Made by a program: the position numbers and the translations under genes. Source: Novosphingobium sp. SG707 (GTDB lineage: Bacteria > Pseudomonadota > Alphaproteobacteria > Sphingomonadales > Sphingomonadaceae). From it: 64,000 bases of DNA. The notes under the pieces were generated by a model. That model was not told the origin of the DNA, searched no databases, and worked only from the letters and a program-made list of their open reading frames with translations. The stretch is taken from contig NZ_JAAZQL010000003.1 of the NCBI RefSeq assembly GCF_012275515.1, forward strand, positions 730,611 to 794,610. The letters run 5' to 3'. Shown in pieces: positions 53,236-62,231 of the stretch. Within the stretch, counting starts at the first letter, position 1, and each line of letters opens with the position of its first letter.

Positions 53236-54648
53236 TCAGGGTCCTTTTTTCCCTAATGCCACCCCAAATCCCTGTGTACTGTTGCCAGTGCTGGGACCTA
53301 TGGCATAAGAAAAGCCGAATTCATTTGCCGATGGTCCATAGAAACTGCCAACAAAGGTTCCACTTGCCGCTCCAGTGAGTGTGCCGTGGAACTGCTGCCA
53401 CCCATAAGACGAGATGCCCCCGAACATAGCAATGCTTCCGGTACCTGAATAGATGGTGGTGGACAGGGAGGGCCCGCCCGATTGAGTGTTCACGCCGGTA
53501 AAGGTCAAGGTTGTGGAGACAGTGGCATTGGCAAAATTCGCCGCAAATGTGGTCGCCCCCTTGGTCAGATAATTGCCCAGGGCATCATGATAAGCGCCGT
53601 AATTGATCCCAGTGTATGTCGCCGACCCCGTGGCGGGCACATTTGCCTGTGAGGTCGGGACACCAAATACGAAAAATTCCGCGTGGCTGCGGTCAGCTGC
53701 CGACAACGGGCCGCTGTACACATGGCTGAAAATGCCGAAATTCGCGTACGTGAGGTTGATTGTACTATTGGACGCACCTTGCTTAAACAGGAGGAGGACA
53801 TTGGTATCGGATGTGCTCGCATCCTTCGTTGCATAGGCAGTGAAATTGCCGTCCGCATATAGTGAGCCCGCAGCGATGGGAACCGTGCTCGACTGGGGCA
53901 AATAATGGTAAAAGAATGATCCTAGACCAAATATCGGCGTGTAGGCGTAAGTTCCTGTGTTCGGATCGTAGGTCAGCCCTTGAGGGCTCGATCCGCCAGT
54001 CATCGACAGTCCAGTCGTAGGACTAACGCTTTCGCTCATGCCCGCCGCGAACGTCTGCAGGTAATTCACCGTGCCTGATGGTTGCGGAGCTGTCAGCGCC
54101 GCCTGCAAAGTGGTGCCATCCGGATAAATGCCATTGTTCGCCATGGCCGACAAAGTGAAACTGGCTTGGCCCGGTGAGAGTGTGACAGGCGAGCTCGGCG
54201 TAATGACGGCGGGCACCGAAACGGGCGCGGGAGCAGGCGTCGGCGCGGGAGCAGGCGTCGGCGCGGGAGCAGGCGTCGGCGCGGGAGCAGGCGTCGGCGC
54301 GGGAGCAGGCGTCGGCGCGGGAGTAGGCGTCGGCGCGGGAGTAGGCGTCGGCGCGGGAGTAGGCGTCGGCGCGGGAGCAGGTGTCGGCGCGGGAGCAGGT
54401 GTCGGCGCGGGAGCAGGTGTCGGCGCGGGAGTAGGTGTCGGCGCGGGAGCAGGCGTCGGCGTGGGAGCAGGCGTCGGCGTGGGAGCAGGCGTCGGCGCGG
54501 GAGCAGGCGTCGGCGCGGGAGTAGGCGTCGGCGCGGGAGCAGGTGTCGGCGCGGGAGTAGGCGTCGAGTTGACACCACCATCGCCTCCACCGCACGCGGC
54601 AAGCTGCAGCGCCAGAAGTGGCGCCACGCCCAATTTATACGCCTTCAT
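53236..54648 (-). CDS. TbpB-like surface lipoprotein with Pro/Thr/Ala repeat linker (Slam cargo)
   Basis: 470 residues. A lipoprotein signal peptide has the lipobox L-A-A-C (Cys19), followed by GGGDGG. Residues 29-142 are 19 tandem hexapeptides of the [12 protein letters not shown] type, about half proline. The C-terminal 300 residues form a beta-rich domain ending in a small barrel with the motif [19 protein letters not shown], as in transferrin-binding-protein-like Slam substrates. The linker should extend the ligand-binding domain away from the membrane. It is the first gene of the lipoprotein-Slam-dioxygenase operon. The ligand is unknown. Confidence 0.85.
   Translation of the reverse strand: MKAYKLGVAPLLALQLAACGGGDGGVNSTPTPAPTPAPAPTPTPAPTPAPAPTPAPTPTPAPTPTPAPAPTPTPAPTPAPAPTPAPAPTPAPAPTPTPAPTPTPAPTPTPAPTPAPAPTPAPAPTPAPAPTPAPAPTPAPAPVSVPAVITPSSPVTLSPGQASFTLSAMANNGIYPDGTTLQAALTAPQPSGTVNYLQTFAAGMSESVSPTTGLSMTGGSSPQGLTYDPNTGTYAYTPIFGLGSFFYHYLPQSSTVPIAAGSLYADGNFTAYATKDASTSDTNVLLLFKQGASNSTINLTYANFGIFSHVYSGPLSAADRSHAEFFVFGVPTSQANVPATGSATYTGINYGAYHDALGNYLTKGATTFAANFANATVSTTLTFTGVNTQSGGPSLSTTIYSGTGSIAMFGGISSYGWQQFHGTLTGAASGTFVGSFYGPSANEFGFSYAIGPSTGNSTQGFGVALGKKGP
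54223..54564. repeat. 18-bp tandem repeat coding for the Pro/Thr/Ala linker
   Basis: Nineteen 18-bp units (GGCGCGGGAGCAGGCGTC and close variants with T for C or A for G) with no interruption. Each encodes one hexapeptide of the linker in the leftward lipoprotein gene. Runs of identical units (16-19) indicate recent expansion. Copy number is expected to vary between isolates without breaking the frame. Confidence 0.92.
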
Positions 54649-55221
54649 TGCCCACCTTTCAGGAATTTACCCCACTTAGACTTAAATTGAGCAGGTGTTG
54701 CCTCGTGTTTCAAGGGGTTATTGAGCAGGCCGTGAAAAAGTGTTCTCCCGCGAGCATGGCATCACGGTCAATGCCAGAATCGGTAGCTGACGAAATCAAA
54801 AAACCAGGAGACGTTGTGTTTTACCCCAAGACATAGGAGCGATGACTATTCGTTTTCGAGGCTTGCAAAACTAACGAACCGGAGTGCCCTCAAGCCCATA
54901 AATAGAAGAGAAGACCTTTGCATTCCGCGAAGGGCGGCTATCAGCCAAACCGGCCGGTCCCAATCTCGCCGCCGACCGGCAGGGGTGTCGAAGGCTCCGG
55001 CGCTCAAGTGCTGTCCGGCAATGGTGAACGACCGGCAGCGTCATGCGCCGGAACCAAGGGCGCTCAATGTTGCCTTAAGCGGCGCCAACGCCCGCGATCC
55101 AGCATCGGCAGCAGCCGACCGATAGTGTTCCCGCTGCTGAGATCGAGGGTAGTGTCAGCTTAGGCACGGTCTGGAATGGCTTATCCCGGTCATGCGGGCG
55201 CTGGGGTGGCTGACATCGGGA
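54649..55221. other. Intergenic region upstream of the lipoprotein operon
   Basis: 573 bases between the lipoprotein start and the broken IS1182. It should carry the operon promoter; the AT-rich stretch at 54660-54700 is the likeliest place. Frames on the plus strand (54814-55163) have no recognisable content. Confidence 0.35.
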
Positions 55222-56563
55222 TTAGCTTAGCCATTTTGCGGAGGTTTGAGCGGTGGCGGCGAGGAGGAACTCGTCTCTTGCGCGGTTTGGACCTCGCAGG
55301 CGCGGCCGGTCGAGCTTAAGGATACGCTTGAGGTGGGCAAACAGCATCTCGACCTTTTTCGCTCGCGTCGGGATGTGACATAGGCGTCGGTTTTGGCCAG
55401 ATCTCTTGCCAGATCCCGTGTACCCTCGTGGATTGACCGGATCACTATGCGGTTAGGCTGTCCGGGGCAGCATTGCGGCTTAAGAGCGCAGGCATCGCAG
55501 TCATGTTTGCTGGCGCGATAGCGGATAAACCCGTCCTGATCGACGTCGCCCCGCAGCGCCGCAAAGTTCCTGCGGCGCGGGAACAGCTCTTTGCTGCCGG
55601 GACATGCATAGAGATCATGTTGGTGATCGTAGCGGAATTCGTCGCGTTGGAAACTTCCGGTCCGGCGCCTCGCCTGATCGAAAACAGGGATGTGCGGTTC
55701 GATGCCGCGCTCATGGACAAGCCAGGCGATATTGGCGGCATCGCCATAACCGGTATCGGCGGCCAGACGCTGGGGCCAGATGCCAAAACGTTCCGGTGTT
55801 CGGTCGATCATCGTTCGCTGCGCGGTCACCTCGGCAGGGCGAATGGCCGTGGTGACTTCGACATCAACAATCACGGCGTTTTCCAAATCGATGAGATAAT
55901 TGGTGCTCTAAGCGAAGAAGGCTTGCCCGCCATGGGCGCCTGTCCAGCGGGCTGCAGGATCGGCAGGCGACAGATATTTGGGCGTGACGGGCGATGCTGC
56001 GCCGAACGCTGCCGCATCGAGCACCTCCAGATACTCCCGGGCAGCATGGTTGACGATGTCCGGGGGCAGGCCTTCCTCGCCGGGCATACCTTGCTGGCGG
56101 TTCGCGTCGGCCTTGATCGGGCCGGCGTCGACGGCAAAGCCCTCGCCACCGACCAATCCCTCCTCGATGCAGCGCGTGACCGTCATCTCGAACAGGTCCC
56201 GCAACAGATCGCTGTCACGGAACCGGCCGTGGCGGTTCTTGGAGAAGGTCGAATGATCGGGCACCGCTCCGTCAAGACCGAGACGACAGAACCATCGATA
56301 AGCCAGGTTAAGATGCACTTCCTCGCAGAGGCACCGCTCCGACCGGATGCCCAGGCAATAACCAATGAGCAGCATCCCGATCATGAGCTCGGGATCGATC
56401 GAGGGCGGCCCGTCTCGCTATAGAAGGGCCGCAGCTTCTCGCGGATGCCGCTCAGGTCCACAAAGCGGTCAGCGGCCCGCAAAAGGTGGCTTTGCGGCAC
56501 ATGGTCCTCCAGGCTGAAGCTGTAGAACAGCGCCTCCTGCATCACCGTTCGAGCACCCATCAT
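55222..56563 (-). pseudogene. Broken IS1182-family transposase
   Basis: About 445 codons readable only by joining frames. The N-terminal part reads MMGARTVMQEALFYSF, HLLRAADRFVDLSGIREKL, FYSETGRP; the middle reads RSERCLCEEVHLNLAYRWFCRLGLDG and PDHSTFSKNRHGRF; the C-terminal part reads AADTGYGDAANIAWLVHERGIEPHIPVFDQ, YRASKHDCDACALKPQCCPG. Lesions: a frameshift after GRP near 56385, a TAG in place of Tyr/other after AFFA near 55900, and a one-base loss in ERKKVEML near 55350 before the tail RILKLDRPRLRG. Terminal repeats were not identified. It separates the two Slam loci. Confidence 0.83.
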
Positions 56564-56948
56564 CAGCCTGTCTCCCAAGGACAGGCCCAGTGAATCAGGA
56601 CTGCGCGATGACTGCAAGGCTGAGTTTTTCAGCACTTTCGACCAATCTACGCCGTTCCGGTGCGCCGCGTTGACGGTCAGATTGCCCCGAAACCGGTCGC
56701 TTTCTCAGATCGGTCTTCTCACGGAGCTTGCCTTTGAGCATGATCCTCATCTTCTTCGGCTGGGAAATGTCGCCGCTTGGCACGGCAAATGTCCTTCGCT
56801 GCCGCCTCGACAGGCTGCTTGGCGGGCTTAGTGGCCGACTTTTGGTGGAGAGACCGGGGCTCGTTTTTATGAAGACAAGACCCGGTCTCCCCGTGATCTG
56901 CAACCCAGGGGAACGCGCCACCACCTTGGCGCCCCCTGTTTGGCAGGG
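56564..56948. other. Gap downstream of lipoprotein 2 with a possible terminator hairpin
   Basis: 385 bases. GGAGAGACCGGGG near 56848 and CCCGGTCTCC near 56883-56893 are inverted around a 25-base loop, downstream of the leftward lipoprotein gene; there is no T-run, so this is a weak terminator candidate or IS end. A 109-codon leftward frame (56595-56924) has no recognisable content. Confidence 0.35.
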
Positions 56949-57932
56949 TCAGGGCTTGCGGCCGGTTACCGTGCCCAGCACAAAACCGGGATAACCGCTG
57001 GGCAAGGTGCCGCTGGCCCCAAAGAAATAGCCCATCTCGGCGGCTTGCGGGCCAAAGAAGCCACCGGCAAATTGGCCTGCCAGATTGGAATTGGCGGTGG
57101 TGGAGGTCATTACCCCGCTGAAAGTCGATCCCGAGCTGCTGATCGTGCCGGAACCGGTCATGCTCAACAGGGGCGTGGCCACCGTGGAATAGGTTGCCGC
57201 CCCATTGCTGACGCCTGTTTGCGGAAAGGCGGAAAGGTTGAGGGCGGTGCTGACGCTATTGGTACCGAAATTTGCGGTGAAGTTGGCGGTAGATGTGGCG
57301 CTATCGATACGGAACGTGGGGAAAGACCCGCTGTTCTGATAGGCGCTGCCAACCACGGTGGTGGTATAATTGGCCGAGCCGGTGCGCGGCATGTCGCTGG
57401 CCAGCGTGTTGACGCCAAAAATGCCGGTGCTGGTCTGATAGTTATTGTAGCTGGCGTTCCAGATCCCCCAGGAGCCGATGCGTGTATAGCTCAGATCGAC
57501 CCCGCCCACATTGGGGGTGCTAACGGTCAGGCGCTCTGCCGGAATGGTGGGAGCATTGGCAATGGTGCCCACGCCCTTTTGATAGGCCGTGGCGCTGCTG
57601 GTCTGGCTGATGATATCGGCCGAGGTAAAGCTGGAGGCGCGACCCTGCGGGCCGGTCAACGAAACCGAACCGGTGGTGGCATTATAATTGGCAGTGGCAA
57701 TGGCCGGATCGGCGGCTTCCACGGTCAAAGTAAAAACGCCGTTGATCGTGCGGGTATTATATAGAAGACCCGAAGCTGCCATAGTCTGCGCGCCCGACAG
57801 GTCGTTGAACTTGGTATAGGCGGGCGCAGGGTTGGACGAGGCGCTCTGTACACCGGCTCCATCGCCGCCGCAAGCAGCCAAGGCCATCAAAGGCGACAGC
57901 ACCAAGGCGCGGGTAACAAATGAATGTCGCAT
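56949..57932 (-). CDS. TbpB-like surface lipoprotein (Slam cargo), copy 2
   Basis: 327 residues. The lipoprotein signal peptide has the lipobox L-A-A-C (Cys21) followed by GGDGAG. There is no Pro-rich repeat, unlike copy 1. The mature part is Ser/Thr/Asn-rich and beta-structured, and the C-terminal barrel carries LAGQFAGGFFGPQAAEMGYFFG, directly comparable with [13 protein letters not shown] in copy 1. It lies 33 bases downstream of Slam copy 2, the reverse order of locus 1. Ligand unknown; these proteins are often annotated as transferrin-binding-protein-like solute-binding proteins. Confidence 0.83.
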   Translation of the reverse strand: MRHSFVTRALVLSPLMALAACGGDGAGVQSASSNPAPAYTKFNDLSGAQTMAASGLLYNTRTINGVFTLTVEAADPAIATANYNATTGSVSLTGPQGRASSFTSADIISQTSSATAYQKGVGTIANAPTIPAERLTVSTPNVGGVDLSYTRIGSWGIWNASYNNYQTSTGIFGVNTLASDMPRTGSANYTTTVVGSAYQNSGSFPTFRIDSATSTANFTANFGTNSVSTALNLSAFPQTGVSNGAATYSTVATPLLSMTGSGTISSSGSTFSGVMTSTTANSNLAGQFAGGFFGPQAAEMGYFFGASGTLPSGYPGFVLGTVTGRKP

Positions 57933-57965
57933 GCTATTTCTGTCTCCACATGGACAGGCCCCAAC

Positions 57966-59339
57966 TCAAAGCACTGAGCCGACCCCGACCTCTCCTGAAA
58001 AACGGCTGTAATCCCACAGGCCCACACTGGACCAGTTGCGTTCGTAACGCGCGCGCAGCAGCGGCACCAGGCCATGCCAGCGCAGGCTGCGGAAACTGGC
58101 GGCAAGACCGGCACTGGCGCTGACATCACGGCGGCGTTCGGGGAACAGGGCAAAGCGCGCATCGGCCTGTAGAAAGCCTCCGCCCGCCGTAGCTACCAAG
58201 GTTGTATGGCCGACATCGGACCACAGGCCAACCGAAGCTCCCGCGCTGCGATTGGCGAAAGCTGGATCTTGCGCCTCCACGCGATTGGCGTAGGCGCGCA
58301 GAGTGCCACCGTTTCTGGTGGAAAAAGCGTGGTCGAGGCTGACGGACAGGGTGAATGCGTGTCCGTTTTCCTGTCCATTAAAATGGTTGGTCGATCCGGT
58401 CGCCGCCAGTTCCAGACGCCCCTGTGTGCGCGGCGTCAAGGGCAGGCTCCAAGCCACGCTGGCCAGCCCGCCGCTCGTGTACAACTGCCCGCCATGCCAG
58501 CGCCATAAGGGCCCCGCCGAGAGCGTGACCCTGTGCCGTCCCTTGACCAGCTCCGGTCCTGCGGCGGGGGCTAGCACGACATCCTGATAGGCGATCTGGC
58601 GATAGAGGTCGGCGCTGGCCGATACGCGCTCCACCATGAACAAGCCGCCTGTCAACGCCTGGCGCGCGTAGGCCTGTCCACGCAAGCCAAGGCCCAGACC
58701 TGAATGCGCCTTGGCCCGATCATCCAATATGAAATCGCCCAAAACCGTGCCCAATGTCCCCACCGATGTCGCGCGGTTCACATTGCTGTCAGGGGCCAAA
58801 CTGATCTCCAGCGATCCGCCATAGGGTCGCTGTGCAGAAAGAACCTGTTCGTAAAAGCGGACCATCCGTTCCACATCCACTGGCAAACGGCCCGCCTGAG
58901 CGGCGCGCAGATCGCGGGTGGCCGCGCTGATCTGGCCGTTCATCGCCTCAATCCGCGCCAGTTCCAGCCGCACGCCTGCTGCATCGGGCTTTTCATCCAG
59001 TATCAGCCGCAGTTCCAGCGCCGCTTCACCATAGCGCTTTTGGTAATAGGCCATCATCATGGCCAACCGGAACCGGGCCTCACGCCGCAATTCAGGCTCG
59101 GGATGCTGCGCCAACAGTCGATAGGCCTTTTCCGCATCAGCAAATCGCCCCGACCGGCTCAACCCGTCCGCAAACTGGAATAGCTGCCCCACCGTCATTT
59201 GCTGCGCTTGTTCCGCTGATTGAGGCAGCGCCTTGCCTTGCATGTTGTCCTGCGCCGCACAGGCAAAATTCATTGTTGCAGCAAAGGAGCTAAAAATAGC
59301 GAATATCGCCGAAATATATTTCAGGGTGCTGCAAGACAT
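57966..59339 (-). CDS. Surface lipoprotein assembly modifier (Slam), copy 2
   Basis: 457 residues, with a signal peptide (cleavage after NFACAA, about 29), TPR-like helices (about 45-175: DAEKAYRLLAQHPEPELRREARFRLAMMM, GVRLELARIEAMNGQISAATRDLRAAQAG) and a DUF560 barrel from about 178 (GSLEISLAPDSNVNRATS), ending in FSGEVGVGSVL. It parallels Slam copy 1 throughout (APDSN-NRAT; YERNWSSVGLWDYSRF against YERNWSTVGIYDFRRV), so the two are paralogues. The first gene of its pair; no dioxygenase gene is linked here. Confidence 0.87.
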   Translation of the reverse strand: MSCSTLKYISAIFAIFSSFAATMNFACAAQDNMQGKALPQSAEQAQQMTVGQLFQFADGLSRSGRFADAEKAYRLLAQHPEPELRREARFRLAMMMAYYQKRYGEAALELRLILDEKPDAAGVRLELARIEAMNGQISAATRDLRAAQAGRLPVDVERMVRFYEQVLSAQRPYGGSLEISLAPDSNVNRATSVGTLGTVLGDFILDDRAKAHSGLGLGLRGQAYARQALTGGLFMVERVSASADLYRQIAYQDVVLAPAAGPELVKGRHRVTLSAGPLWRWHGGQLYTSGGLASVAWSLPLTPRTQGRLELAATGSTNHFNGQENGHAFTLSVSLDHAFSTRNGGTLRAYANRVEAQDPAFANRSAGASVGLWSDVGHTTLVATAGGGFLQADARFALFPERRRDVSASAGLAASFRSLRWHGLVPLLRARYERNWSSVGLWDYSRFSGEVGVGSVL

Positions 59340-59865
59340 TGCTGTGCTGCCTGAAGTCGACGCAACAGGCTGTCAACCCAAATTGCGCGATTATTAGTGT
59401 TTTCTAGCGCAGCAAGATCGAACGCGCCGTAACCCGGAAGGCGCGTGCATGGATCGCAGTGCATGTCGCCAACAAACGGGACAAAACCTTGCTCCACCCC
59501 ATAGCGGAGCGCGACGCGAACCTCAATGCGCCGCAAATTTCCATACTACTCAGGTCGATCTGCGCTATGAAGCCAACTGACGGGACCGCCCTCAAGGCTC
59601 GCCCTGAGAGAATGGGCTTAAGCGGATCTACGATTGGCAGGTATCGGCACAACCGGACGCTGCCAGTTGCGGCGCCTACCGGCCGAATTGTTCGAAGCCG
59701 TGCCTTTCGGCAGCGCTGCGGCGAACCTGAATGTAAGGCCAGTTTCGATGCCTTGATTGCTTGACCTGCGTGCCCGGTGTGGCGGCGGCAACCGCAGCAC
59801 AGCGGCAACAGGATCTGTGGCCGGGCGGCATTTTTCGGATGGCGCCTGCGCCAGCATCAAATCCT
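59340..59865. other. Gap upstream of Slam copy 2
   Basis: 526 bases with overlapping frames on both strands, none recognisable. It should hold the promoter of the second Slam locus (AT-rich near 59280-59400) and is bordered by IS110 debris. Confidence 0.35.
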
Positions 59866-60176
59866 ACCACAAATTCCACCAATGGCTTGACGTAAATCGG
59901 CGGGATAAGCTGCACCTCATGCCCAAGTTGGGCCACTTCTGTCGCCCAAGGATGCGCGCCACTGCACGCCTCCATTGCGACAAGATACGCACGCTGCCTA
60001 GCGAAGAACTCGAGCAACTTGCTGCGGCTCAGTTTGCGACTGAAGACTGCCCCGCCACGTTCGTCGGCGCCGTGCGCATGAAACGAACTCTTGGCGATAT
60101 CCAACCCGATTGTGGTAACCTTTGATACGGACGCCACCTTCAAGTGGTGTTCAACACCTCCACTTTGGCACATCAA
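59866..60176 (-). pseudogene. N-terminal fragment of an IS110-family transposase
   Basis: Reads VTTIGLDIAKSSFHAHGADERG, LLEFFARQRAYLVAMEACSGAHPWATEVAQLGHEV and IPPIYVKPLVEF. This is the DEDD N-terminal domain of IS110/IS1111 transposases: the first Asp lies in GLDIAK and the Glu in AMEAC. Homology stops there and the frame continues into unrelated sequence to 59676. The C-terminal Ser-containing domain is absent, so it is inactive. Confidence 0.75.
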
Positions 60177-60589
60177 TGCCGCCGGGGGGCGTCCAACCCA
60201 TCAGCTTCGCGTTGCGGCGCCTTCGAAACTTGCCCATCGCGGCCAGTATCGTCAACGTGTATGTCACAGAATTGCGCACGCTTCGGTTGAATCGCTATCG
60301 GGTCCCCATCTTCATGCATTAGGCTGGCAAACGAAATTCTTACTGAGCAATCTCCAGACCTCCCCGGTAACCCATCCCGCCGGTTGAGGAATGACCACTA
60401 CGCCCGCGCGGGAGCGCCGCAACCCCCATTTGTCCGACCGTGTTACCGGCCTTCGACCGGCGCCCGCACCACTCGAAAAATGGAGGTTCCCCTGCGGCTG
60501 CGCCTCCGGTGCGTCGCACCCTCAATCGCAGGCTGCGCTTCAGGTCATCCCGGCGGGAATGGTTCACCGGGAAGATCTGGAGACAGCAC
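60177..60589. other. Gap between IS110 debris and ssb
   Basis: 413 bases. Contains short palindromes (CGGCCTTCGACCGGCG near 60450) and the upstream region of ssb; no gene is supported. Confidence 0.35.
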
Positions 60590-60919
60590 ATGAACAAGGT
60601 TTTTCTTTCCGGCCGCATCACTACGGAAATCAGCCGCTTCGGCACGGACAGCAAGGGCGGCGTCAGTTTCACCCTCGTCACCAGCAGGCCCGTCATCAAG
60701 GACGGCCAGGTCGTCAAAGGCGAGGATGGCTACACCGAAACCTATGACCAGTTTCACACCATCAAGGCTTTCAACGGTCTCGGCAAATCGATCGCCAACC
60801 ACAAGAAGAAGGGCGACAAGCTCATCGTCACGGGCGAGATCCGCTACTCCCGCAATGAGAAGGACGGACGCACCTATTACAACACCGAGATCGTCGCTGA
60901 CGAGATTGAGTTCATCTGA
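60590..60919 (+). CDS. ssb: Single-stranded DNA-binding protein, short plasmid type
   Basis: 109 residues from ATG 60590 with GGAG upstream; the longer frame from 60440 is arginine-rich and spurious. It begins MNKVFLSGRITTEI and has the OB-fold pattern VSFTLVTSRPV, YDQFHTIKAFNGLGKSIANHKKKGDKLIVTGEIRYS, YYNTEIVADEIEF. It ends right after the OB fold and lacks the acidic DDDIPF-type tail that recruits replication proteins. It probably protects single-stranded DNA in conjugation or plasmid replication. A hairpin terminator follows. Confidence 0.83.
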   Translation: MNKVFLSGRITTEISRFGTDSKGGVSFTLVTSRPVIKDGQVVKGEDGYTETYDQFHTIKAFNGLGKSIANHKKKGDKLIVTGEIRYSRNEKDGRTYYNTEIVADEIEFI

Positions 60920-60927
60920 CCCTAAAC

Positions 60928-60953
60928 GGGCGGCTCGCAAGGCCGCCCTCCTT
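60928..60953 (+). terminator. Hairpin terminator after ssb
   Basis: GGGCGGC (60928-60934) pairs with GCCGCCC (60942-60948) around loop TCGCAAG, followed by TCCTTT. The stem is perfect; the T-run is weak. Confidence 0.55.
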
Positions 60954-60969
60954 TCCCGGAGGCAGGGTC

Positions 60970-61155
60970 ATGGATGACAGGCCCAACAATAAGGGCATCT
61001 CCAACATGCGTCTGATTGCCGCGCTGGATTGCCTGACGATGGCGCAGCGTGGCCAATGTGCTCTGCGCCACCGATGGCTTCAGCCTCGAAGCCATTGCCT
61101 TCCGGCTTGGGCTGAGTGTTCGGGAGGTGGAATCGCTCCGGCGGGGGTTCTGAAC
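60970..61155 (+). pseudogene. Small helix-turn-helix gene with one frameshift
   Basis: Starts MDDRPNNKGISNMRLIAALDCLTMAQR and, after a one-base shift near 61049, continues VANVLCATDGFSLEAIAFRLGLSVREVESLRRGF to a stop at 61155. The second part is a clear sigma-like helix-turn-helix (EAIAFRLGLSVREVESL). As sequenced it would make an aberrant 71-residue product. A sequencing error cannot be excluded. Confidence 0.55.
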
Positions 61156-61310
61156 AAGCCTACCGAGGGGTTGGGCGAGCCCTGACTGCAAGGAGGCCGG
61201 CATAGGCACGGCGACAAGCGCGGGGTGGCATTTGGAGGTCTTTGTAACGCCCCGTAGAGCGGCGCAGGGCGCGAAATTTGTCCGGTTGCAGGGGTGATAG
61301 CAAAAGACCA

Positions 61311-62228
61311 TCACCCCTTCACAGCGGCTTCCAGCGCGGCCAGACGCTCGGTGCAGATGGTATGGACAATGCGTCCGAGTTCCTCGACCCGTTCGCCCAG
61401 CCACACCAGTTCCTCGGCGTCGATCTTGTAATGTTTGGAGTAGCGCGCTTTGACGTAAGCGTCTTTCAGCTTCTCGAACAGGGCGCGGTCCTTACGCGTT
61501 TCCCGAGGCCATGCATCGACCAGTCGCAGGTCAATCCGTTCGGCTTGCGTACGCAGGAAGGCGATGTTGTGGTTGTGCGGGGTATAGAAGGTACCGACCA
61601 ACAAGACGCAGTTGTAAAGTCGCTCAGTCGTCTGGTGCAGATCGAATGCAGCCTTTTTAAAATCACCATCATTCACAGCATGCCGGAATCCGCGCATGAA
61701 ACTGTATGCGCTCGGAAACCAGTCCTCAAAATACTCCTGCGCCATATCGAGATTGGCCTGCGGAGTCTTGGGCAGGGGCTCACGCAGGTCGCGATCATCG
61801 CACTGATAGAGGGCAATCCCGTCCCGCGCGATGTCCATGAAGAAGAACCGGCCATGAGCCAGCCCGTCATTCACTTCCTGCAGCGAATGGACAATGAAAT
61901 TGACCGGCGTGCGCAGCCTCCCGGCCAGCTTCTCCTCGATCAGCCTTTCATCGGCCCGGACCCAATGGGCAGCGCGGTCGGCCAGTTCCTTGCCGCTGAC
62001 AATCACCAGCAGGTCGAAATCGGAAACATAGCCCTTGGCGGTATGGGGTTCATCGACCCAGCCGCCACGCGCATGGCTGCCGTAAAGGATCACCTTGACG
62101 ATCTTGCCGCGCCGTTTGCTGCTCTCGGCTTCACTATGCGCGGCCCCGAATTCCTCGAACAGCAGTTGCACCACGCGCTCGAGTTCGCGCTGCTTGTGGG
62201 CCGGCAGATGATCGAGATCGGTCTTCAT
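61311..62228 (-). CDS. MNT-HEPN single-chain protein (nucleotidyltransferase plus HEPN)
   Basis: 305 residues from ATG 62228 (a GTG one codon earlier is in frame). The N-terminal MNT domain has the polymerase-beta-type motif GSHARGGW (about 50) and the Asp pair DFDLL (about 73-75). The C-terminal HEPN domain follows (AFDLHQTTERLYNCVLLVG, TPHNHNIAFLRTQAERID) and ends with a helical tail. In two-gene MntA/HepT systems the MNT protein AMPylates the HEPN ribonuclease to silence it; here both are in one chain, so self-regulation is likely (inference). A decayed paralogue lies at 11188-12100. The gene is next to the transfer region. Confidence 0.85.
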   Translation of the reverse strand: MKTDLDHLPAHKQRELERVVQLLFEEFGAAHSEAESSKRRGKIVKVILYGSHARGGWVDEPHTAKGYVSDFDLLVIVSGKELADRAAHWVRADERLIEEKLAGRLRTPVNFIVHSLQEVNDGLAHGRFFFMDIARDGIALYQCDDRDLREPLPKTPQANLDMAQEYFEDWFPSAYSFMRGFRHAVNDGDFKKAAFDLHQTTERLYNCVLLVGTFYTPHNHNIAFLRTQAERIDLRLVDAWPRETRKDRALFEKLKDAYVKARYSKHYKIDAEELVWLGERVEELGRIVHTICTERLAALEAAVKG

Positions 62229-62231
62229 CAC

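Noticed and set aside
54223..54564. Possible CRISPR array
   Set aside because: The units are contiguous 18-bp tandem repeats without spacers and code for a peptide linker.
54128..54679. Rightward frame encoding a Gly-Val-Gly-Ala repeat
   Set aside because: It is the opposite strand of the 18-bp repeat in the lipoprotein gene; the leftward frame has a lipobox and a barrel domain, this one has nothing else.
55473..56423. 316-codon rightward open frame
   Set aside because: Antisense to the IS1182 transposase remnant, whose leftward translation matches the family closely.
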